A DNA stretch of 64,000 nucleotides from Phoronis australis. Its lineage: Eukaryota > Phoronida > Phoronidae. The stretch is from the NCBI GenBank assembly GCA_002633005.1, contig NMRA01000098.1, forward strand, positions 701,186 to 765,185, written 5' to 3'. Under the pieces are notes generated by a model, which saw only the letters and a program-made list of their open reading frames with translations, searched no databases and was not told the origin of the DNA. Every line of letters starts with the position of its first letter. The stretch's first letter is position 1. This document shows positions 58,101 through 64,000 of the stretch, one piece after another. The translations under genes and the position numbers were made by a program.

Positions 58101-61100
58101 AGATTTTGCAGGTTCCTATGAAGCTGGCGACGAATGACTACAACTTTCGGACTGATCCGACTACCAATTTGTCCCCTAGTGGCAATTTCATTTTTTTATG
58201 GTTGCCTCTTTATGGTTGCCTCTAGATTTTCATAAAATTGGCTAATACGTTTCTATTATGAATGCGACAACATTTTTACATTTTTGGTTGTTTTTGATAA
58301 TTCTGTGCCACCTGTAGCTGTTTTTTAGAATTTTAGAGTCGGTTTTTGGCGTCCACCTTTCTGTCTGCTAAACCGCTTGAGAGATCATGATGAAAATTAT
58401 CAGGTGTGTTTCTGATGAAGAGACGGCAGTTGACGTTGATTTTCTGGTGCCCACTAGTAGAAATTTTATTTCATTTTGCATCCACATTGTATCTCTTTAA
58501 CCACTTGCTGGAACTTTATGAAGTTTGGCAGATGTGTTTCTATGGAGTTGACTACAAATTATAAGGAGTTTCAGTCCAATCCAACACTTGATGTGCCTCC
58601 TAGTGGCAATTTTATTTTTTTACGTTTTCCTGTGTATCTTCGGAGTTCTTTGATGGATTTTCTTAAAACTTGGCAAATAGGTTTCCATTAAGGTAACGAC
58701 AATGCCGTTTCATTTGTGGACAGATTTTACATATTGTGCACCTATAGTGGGGATTAACAGTTTCAAGTCCATTTTTGGTGTCTGCCTCTCTATCTGCAAA
58801 ACAACTTGGAGGATCGTGTGAAAATTGGCAGATGACTGACGCTGATATTCGGATGGGGTTTTCTACTAAGGTGCCCCTTTGTGGCATTCTTTCGTCTATG
58901 GCTGTGTCTGCTTATCCTTTTGTAGGTTCTTTATGAAATTGGCAGAAATGTTCCTATGGAGCTGACAACAGTTTATGACCAATTTGAGACTCATTGACTG
59001 TGCCCCTTAGTGGCACTTTTAGTTGTTTACGTTTGCCTCTGTATTTTTGGAGTTAATCGATCAATTTTCGTGAAATTTGGCGTATAGCTTTCTATTTAGG
59101 AAATGCCAATAGTTTTTCATTTTCGTATGGATTAGATGTATTTTTAAGCCTCCTAGTGGCTTTTTTGAGTTTTCTGTTCCTGATAAGACATTGATTTGTA
59201 GATGGATGTGACAACTGCGATGCCTCCTGGTGGCGATTTTTATCCTTCTCGGCTGTACCTCCTTACTGCTTTGAAAGTCTGAGAACTTTGTGAAATTTTA
59301 CAAGAATTAGTTTCATATTATAAATTTTGCTATGGCAACCTACGACTGTTGGACCATTCTGATTACTGCTGTTCCCTCTAGTGGCAATTTTAACTGTTTC
59401 GCTTACATCAGTATCTTCAAAGTTCTTTGACAGTTTTTATTGAAATATGGCAAATAAGTTTCTGTTATGATGGCGATAGCATCTATCCATTGTGGGGTGG
59501 ATTTGGCGCATTCTGTGCCTCCTATTGTCCATTTTTGACACTAATAAACACCACTAGAAGCACACTGTCTGCTTTGCTGTTCATTTCAATGCTCTGCGTT
59601 GCTCTTGTGTAGATACTTGGCAAAATGTTTTGCTGCCCGTCTTATACCTGAAATGCATGTAGCATTATATCATTAAAGAAAAGTTCATGTCGAATGTCAT
59701 GGACCAGAAATGCAACTAGATCGTTCTAAGTTGCAACAAAAATCTAGAAGGATTCTTGATGAAAAATAAGTCTTATGCAGGTCTAAATTTGAAGAATAAT
59801 AGGAAACTTTTGTTTTGAAATTCCATTGATTATTAACAAAAAGAGAACTATTGTGTGAACCCATGGTTTGTATATTCTTGAAAATCTCTTGAATTTAGAG
59901 CCTTGGTCTTGAATTTAATTCTGACTGTGAAAAGTACTTGAATTTCAGCTTGTAAGCTAGAAATATTTGAAAGACCTAAATATTCATTTACTAGGTATTT
60001 GTACCCTGTTTTAATTTTTAAGTGCTGCAAAGGCATGTTTAGAGAATTTTGAGCAACTGCGTTTTTCATGATCAAGTGTATATTCACCATGTAAAACATT
60101 TTTTGAAGCCAGGGCTCGACGCTATTAATATCGCCAGGTCGCATTTTGCGACCTAGCCAAAATCCCAGGTCGCATTTTCAAAATCCAGCTCGCATTCGTA
60201 AATGCCAGGTCGCAAAATTTTCCCGCCATTTTTTCGCACCAAAATAGATTTTTTAGATCATCGAGAAAATGTTAAGATTATGCTCTTACCAGCAGCGTTA
60301 AATACTCACAAATTTCGAATCTCAAAATTGACTTCATTCATGCAGGTACGTCCTTACTGTTCTTCACGACCGCCATTGAAAGACTCTAGAGCGCAAGGCA
60401 AGTTGCCGACGTGAAAGTTGAATCAGTGCTCTCTAACTAACTTGTGCATTCGAGTAGCTAAATTTGCGATGTGAATGGGGAGAAAATGCCCGTTGAAAAA
60501 GTATCCGAGATTTTGTTAGATCTGGCCTGCTATTGGCCGTCATCAAAGTCGTTAACAATTTAAACTAACTCGGTGTGCAAATTCCCTCCACTTTTTCTTC
60601 GCAGCCCAAATTTTGCAATTTAACTCGACGTTTGAAAAACATCTATCGAAAAAAATCCGTGAAACGATGCCCTAACCGAATGACTTATTTGTATGCGCGG
60701 GAACAATTCAGTGCAAATTTCACAACAAAATGTGGTACTTATGCTGTTTACGTACTCAACAATTAATTTTCCATGAATTGAATAGCCTCGAAATAATTCC
60801 CGACTCCCTCCGTGCGGGTTTCCAACGCGTAATGGCGAGTTTGCTCCTCAATACCTTCCAAGTACGGGAAAAATAGGTCAGTCACAAAACGACACGCATG
60901 TCACTAGTGTTAACTTTCTTTCCGAGGTGTAAAACAAAGCCGGGATTTGGTTTTTACATATTGTGAAAAGACGTTTTTGAAAACTGAAGTTGTGTAAAAT
61001 GAAAGTGACACACTGCGTGTCAATTTTAAACCACATGCGGTCGTTTGTAGTGCGCTATGATGGGCGCTAGCTTGAACTGTGGGCGCTTAATTGGAAATTC

Positions 61101-63025
61101 TCAAAATTAAGTTAAGGGGGGACTTTTAATAGATCAGTGGGCGCTTATTATGAAACACTTTAAAGGTAGGGAGTAGGCTTGTGAGTGAGCATAGTCGTTA
61201 ACCTCAGTGTTTGCGGTAATAAGATATTAAAACGCTGCAATGGTAAGAAACGTTATAATAATACGATTTTGCGAGGCAAACTCCATCTAGTAGGGGTGAC
61301 TTTCTGGATATCGTTACCACCTACATTGTACCCTATTTAGCCACCCGGAATGATTTTGTTTTTAACTGCCCGCTTCAGCCGGAACAAGGTTGTTTCTATA
61401 GGAGTCTGAACATTTTACGGCGACGGTGGTTCAGGGAGCGAAAAGTTGCCGGGGAGGGGGGGAGGGGTTATATAAAGAGAAGAATGAAAACTTCGCTAAC
61501 CTGAACCACAGTTTCGCATCTAGTGCCAGTTTAGTTGCAATAGCTGGCTACGGGTATAGAATACAGGGTTTACAGAACATCGACCTCGGGAAACATCGGA
61601 ACAGGAAAACGTCAGAGTTATGGGTTATATCGGTCCCGGGACATCGGGTCTTATATAACCGCTGGGAATCTGAGTTTATTTTCAAATAAACCAGAGCCAA
61701 GCCGGTATACTCTTTCATTTAGGACTGTCGCTGTTCTTTGAAGTGGTGCGCACGCGTGAGTTCACGCAGTTGAATCGCTGGAGTAGGCCTACACTTTACG
61801 TTGGCAACAACGTGTGAAAGACAAATCACATTTCGCGCACGTAATCCCAGAAACAAGTAAAGGGTTTGAGAATTTCTTGGCAACTGAAAGTAAAGACGTG
61901 ACCGTTGTTTGGCAATTAGTAAGGTTGTCATTTTCACTTTGGCTGTCTTAATACGATAAAAAGGAGAAGCACATCTCAGTCTAAGTCACGATTGTCTGCC
62001 GGGACCGCTTGCGCACGGTGGTGCCGCAGTGCGTTATCAGGGATATTGTCGTGGATATTTGGTACATGTAATAAGGACATCTTATGTGAAAAATAAACAT
62101 TTTTGTCCACCACAAAGTTTGGTAAGTTGATCGCTTAAGAATTAGTAGAAACACCGTTGTTTCATCAAGTTTCATCACGTGTTAAGCTGTGGCCCGAAAC
62201 TTTCTCTGGCGAATCCGGGAATTTACAGAAGTGGCCGAAAGTGTTAGCCAATGAAACGCGTCAAAGATCGATTCTGCATATCCCATGTTCACGCGACTTG
62301 CTTACAAGTCATCGGGAGGGCTGTTCTCGGTTAGTGTTGTTTTGAACTTGGATTTGGCAACAACCAAATAACGGTTGGATTAACAAGAGCTGCTTTGTAT
62401 TTGCCAGGTATCTGTTGAGAAGTGTAAAAACTCAGCTCGCATTCGTTGGAAATTCCAGGTCGCATTTTGCGACTTGATACGAGCTGACAAAAATCTCAGC
62501 TCGCATTTCCAAATTTCAGGTCGCAAATGCGACCTGCAGCTCCTTATGTCGAGCCCTGGAAGCTCAAGTCATGCTCATCACTAGTTCAGCAAATATCAGG
62601 CGGCAACTTCATTGTTTTTTGGTACTAGTGGTATTACACATATATGCTCAATAGGGGGTCAGTATGCGCAACTGAAGGAGGGTAGATTTTTTTAGCATTG
62701 CTGTTTTAAAGTGGTGATGTCGAGGAGCATGTTCAATAAGTTCTGGTAGAAAGATCATAAATACAAGACTTCTATGAGAGAATGCAAAAACATCATTGCT
62801 CTTTGTCTCAATTAAGTTTTAGTGTATGTGTTGACGAGGTGACCGATTCTTTTTACAGGACAACCACACGAGGGCTCAGTGTATGCTGCTCAAAAGGACC
62901 TACAGATGGCATTCCACAGACTAGAACACGTAAAGGGTAAACTGGCTGAGATGGACCGAGCGAAACCGCCAGAGTATCAGAACAGGCAACCACTGATGAG
63001 GCAGATGAGCTGGACCACGCAGTGA
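52067..63025 (+). CDS. MED11: Mediator of RNA polymerase II transcription subunit 11 (3 exons)
   Basis: MED11 is a small helical subunit of the Mediator head module, pairing with MED22 and contacting general transcription factors in the nucleus. Three exons (76, 141 and 167 nt) join in frame into 127 residues, against about 117 in human. Matching stretches are RLQDLERIEREIASALQSAG, the central VQELSKDKASVRQADSHAQN and IDYLTQVSTGQPHEGSVY, and KDLQMAFHRLEHVKGKL. All junctions are GT-AG with matching phases (1 and 1). The ATG has a strong context (A at -3, G at +4). After residue LAEMDRAK the frame becomes unlike MED11 and another frame looks better (see findings), so the final 20 residues are doubtful. 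The two introns, each over 5 kb, are full of repeats. Confidence 0.92.
52170..53790. mobile_element. Nested inverted-repeat element in MED11 intron 1
   Basis: Arms at about 52170-52262 and 53700-53790 are inverted copies (GACCTACACACATGATTTT and AAAATCATATGTGTAGGTC, with TATCGTTCGATT and AATCGAACAATACC). A second inverted pair lies inside at 53130-53210 and 53585-53670 (CTATTTCCCGGTT and AACCGGGAAATAG). No coding frame is seen; it may be a composite or a TIR element with a hairpin interior. Confidence 0.6.
53993..54417 (+). repeat. AGGTCGC-family dispersed repeat, copy 1
   Basis: Starts CAGGGCTCGACATAACGAGC, followed by clustered GGTCGCATTT / AAATGCGAGC motifs, and ends TTCTTAAACGATCAACTTACC. 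Copy 2 (62121-62560) is its inverted counterpart across its whole length. Confidence 0.75.
54785..55841. mobile_element. Possible TIR DNA transposon remnant (1.06 kb)
   Basis: ATTTGCCCTAATAAGTGC at the left end is inverted as GCGCTTATTAGGACGAAT at the right end, and both are followed inward by GGGTGCTTA-type sequence. A further fragment with GTGGGCGCTTATTATGAAAC occurs at about 61070-61155. No transposase is recognisable inside. Confidence 0.55.
55842..57696. other. MED11 intron 1, right part; nothing recognised
   Basis: AT-rich intron sequence with no gene, clear repeat or open frame of interest up to the acceptor of exon 2. Confidence 0.5.
57697..57837 (+). CDS. MED11: MED11 exon 2
   Basis: Acceptor TTACTTATAG, donor ACAG|GTATTT. 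Encodes QAVQELSKDKASVRQADSHA then SGLSKQIDYLTQVST, the most conserved helices of MED11. Confidence 0.95.
57990..59640 (+). repeat. Complex ~140-bp-period repeat, copy C (longest)
   Basis: The box CCTAGTGGCAATTTT or a variant recurs at about 58173, 58310, 58443, 58600, 58735, 58870, 59003, 59150, 59373 and 59519: steps of roughly 133-157 bp with one gap. Between boxes runs a second conserved segment (TGAAATTTGGCAGATAGGTT-like). The left edge has CCCACGTATTTATAGG and CTGTCTGGGCGTCTGG, the complement of the right edges of copies A and B. Confidence 0.65.
60112..60235 (+). repeat. AGGTCGC-family dispersed repeat, partial copy 3
   Basis: Begins AGGGCTCGACGCTATT and has four AGGTCGCATTTT or AGCTCGCATT motifs. 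It lacks the right half of copies 1 and 2. Confidence 0.65.
62121..62560 (-). repeat. AGGTCGC-family dispersed repeat, copy 2 (inverted)
   Basis: Reverse complement of 53993-54417, ending CTTATGTCGAGCCCTGG. It lies about 300 bp before MED11 exon 3. Confidence 0.75.
62859..63025 (+). CDS. MED11: MED11 exon 3 (terminal)
   Basis: Acceptor TTCTTTTTACAG. Encodes GQPHEGSVYAAQKDLQMAFH and RLEHVKGKLAEMDRAK. The annotated frame ends at TGA 63023-63025; an alternative frame ends at TGA 63079-63081. Confidence 0.88.
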
Positions 63026-63077
63026 AGCTGACTGAAGCACTCAGAGATTTGAAGATTAAACTGGTGACACCTGCAAA

Positions 63078-63431
63078 CTGAGCTATCGTAGGGATTGGTG
63101 TATGATGTGAGATTGTTCCAAAGATTTGCGATATCCATGAACTGAGCAAGTACAAGGATTGCTGTACACTGTGAGATTGTTCTCAATATTTGCAGTATCC
63201 ACGAACTGAGCAAGTACAAGGATTGCTGTACACTGAGATTGTTCTCAATATTTGCAGTATCCACGAACTGAGCAAGTACAAGGATTGCTGTACACTGTGA
63301 GATTGTTCTCAATATTGGCAGTATCCACGAACTGAGCAAGTATAGGGATTGGTGTATGGAGTGAGAACTGCACTAAAGATTTATAATTTGGAGATTGGAC
63401 TGTGTTGGCAGCCACGATCTGAGCAAGTACA
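63078..63431 (+). repeat. 64-bp tandem repeat, about 5.5 copies, at the end of MED11
   Basis: Units starting CTGAGCAAGTACAAGGATTG begin at 63078, 63142, 63206, 63268 and 63332, then degenerate to about 63431. The middle copies are almost identical (one lacks two bases). It lies within the presumed MED11 3' UTR. Confidence 0.9.
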
Positions 63432-64000
63432 GATAGGTGTAGGCAGAAGGATTCCTGTTAAGGCTTGTAGTGTGGTGTTAGACGTTACACATTTACACCC
63501 TGAATGAGTAGGCATTGGAGTCCACAGGTAGACTTGTTGTTTGAGGAATATATAACTTCATGTTGAGAACAATCTTGAAATTTTACCAAGACAGGCCTTA
63601 ACACTGATTGTTTCAAGATTTAGACATTTTAGCTGTCAGCTGCAAATTGCAAATCGTAACTGGGGTGCTCAACATTCTTTTTTTGAGGGTTTTCGCATTG
63701 TGTTAGCCATTGCAAACCAACGAAAGATACAATTTAGAATAATGTTAGAAATTACCTCAATGAGGAATGCAGATGCAGGAGTTGGTCAGAGTGGATAGTT
63801 GTGAGACTTGCAATAAGTGACTGAGTATTCTGACTCCAAGATTCCTGCGTTAAGTTCAGTTTCATCCACATGGCTGATAAGTTGCCCTTTGTTGGTGCAC
63901 TGCTGAGATACATGTGGAAGACACAAAACATGTCGCTTCATCTTCACAAATATATGCTTCCATTTTTTGTTGGCACCTGGAAGTTTGAGCGAAAAATTGA
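63432..64000. other. 3' flank of MED11; nothing recognised
   Basis: No gene, no clear AATAAA and no recognisable repeat are seen up to the window edge. Confidence 0.4.

Noticed and set aside
62853-63339. Open minus-strand frames over MED11 exon 3 and the satellite
   Set aside because: They are the antisense of a coding exon and of the 64-bp tandem repeat; the repeated peptide simply mirrors the repeat.

Overview
The window is eukaryotic nuclear DNA from an intron-rich, repeat-rich animal genome. Long introns with GT-AG borders interrupt conserved genes, and much of the rest is transposon debris. An intronless LRR-Ig receptor gene, abundant foldback elements, a tRNA-derived SINE and Ty3/Gypsy-type relics fit a marine invertebrate, perhaps a non-vertebrate deuterostome. 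That placement is a guess from style, not proof.

Layout. Positions 2115-4970 (minus) hold an intact 951-residue single-exon cell-surface LRR-Ig receptor. Positions 5000-12000 are mostly non-coding, with a dispersed repeat (5642-7240) and a THAP-like gene fragment (about 9762-10212, minus). Positions 10940-17345 are a nested LTR retrotransposon locus: a decayed element with short LTRs (12059-17104) sits inside the pol tail of an older, internally deleted Gypsy relic. Positions 17345-28500 hold microsatellites, a SINE, a foldback element, a LINE relic (about 24690-26340) and a TIR element that carries a solo LTR (27643-28226).

Positions 28599-51777 (minus) are a complete 19-exon gene for very-long-chain acyl-CoA dehydrogenase (ACADVL). 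All splice junctions can be placed and the exons total 1926 nt, in frame (641 residues). Only 289 bp away, in head-to-head orientation, is the first exon of the Mediator subunit MED11 (52067-63025, plus; three exons, 127 residues). The gap between the two start codons carries an ETS/GABP-type ACTTCCGG site and is probably a bidirectional promoter. The introns of both genes are full of mobile-element remains: twin 0.8-kb TIR elements, foldbacks, and a complex ~140-bp-period repeat found at three loci.

Functionally, ACADVL performs the first step of mitochondrial beta-oxidation of long-chain fatty acids, MED11 is a core head-module subunit of the RNA polymerase II Mediator, and the LRR-Ig protein is probably an adhesion or recognition receptor. 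There is no operon-like logic. I found no convincing new biological system. The items most worth a second look are the nested LTR locus, the unclassified 140-bp-period repeat family, the paired TIR elements, the shared promoter and the MED11 3' end.
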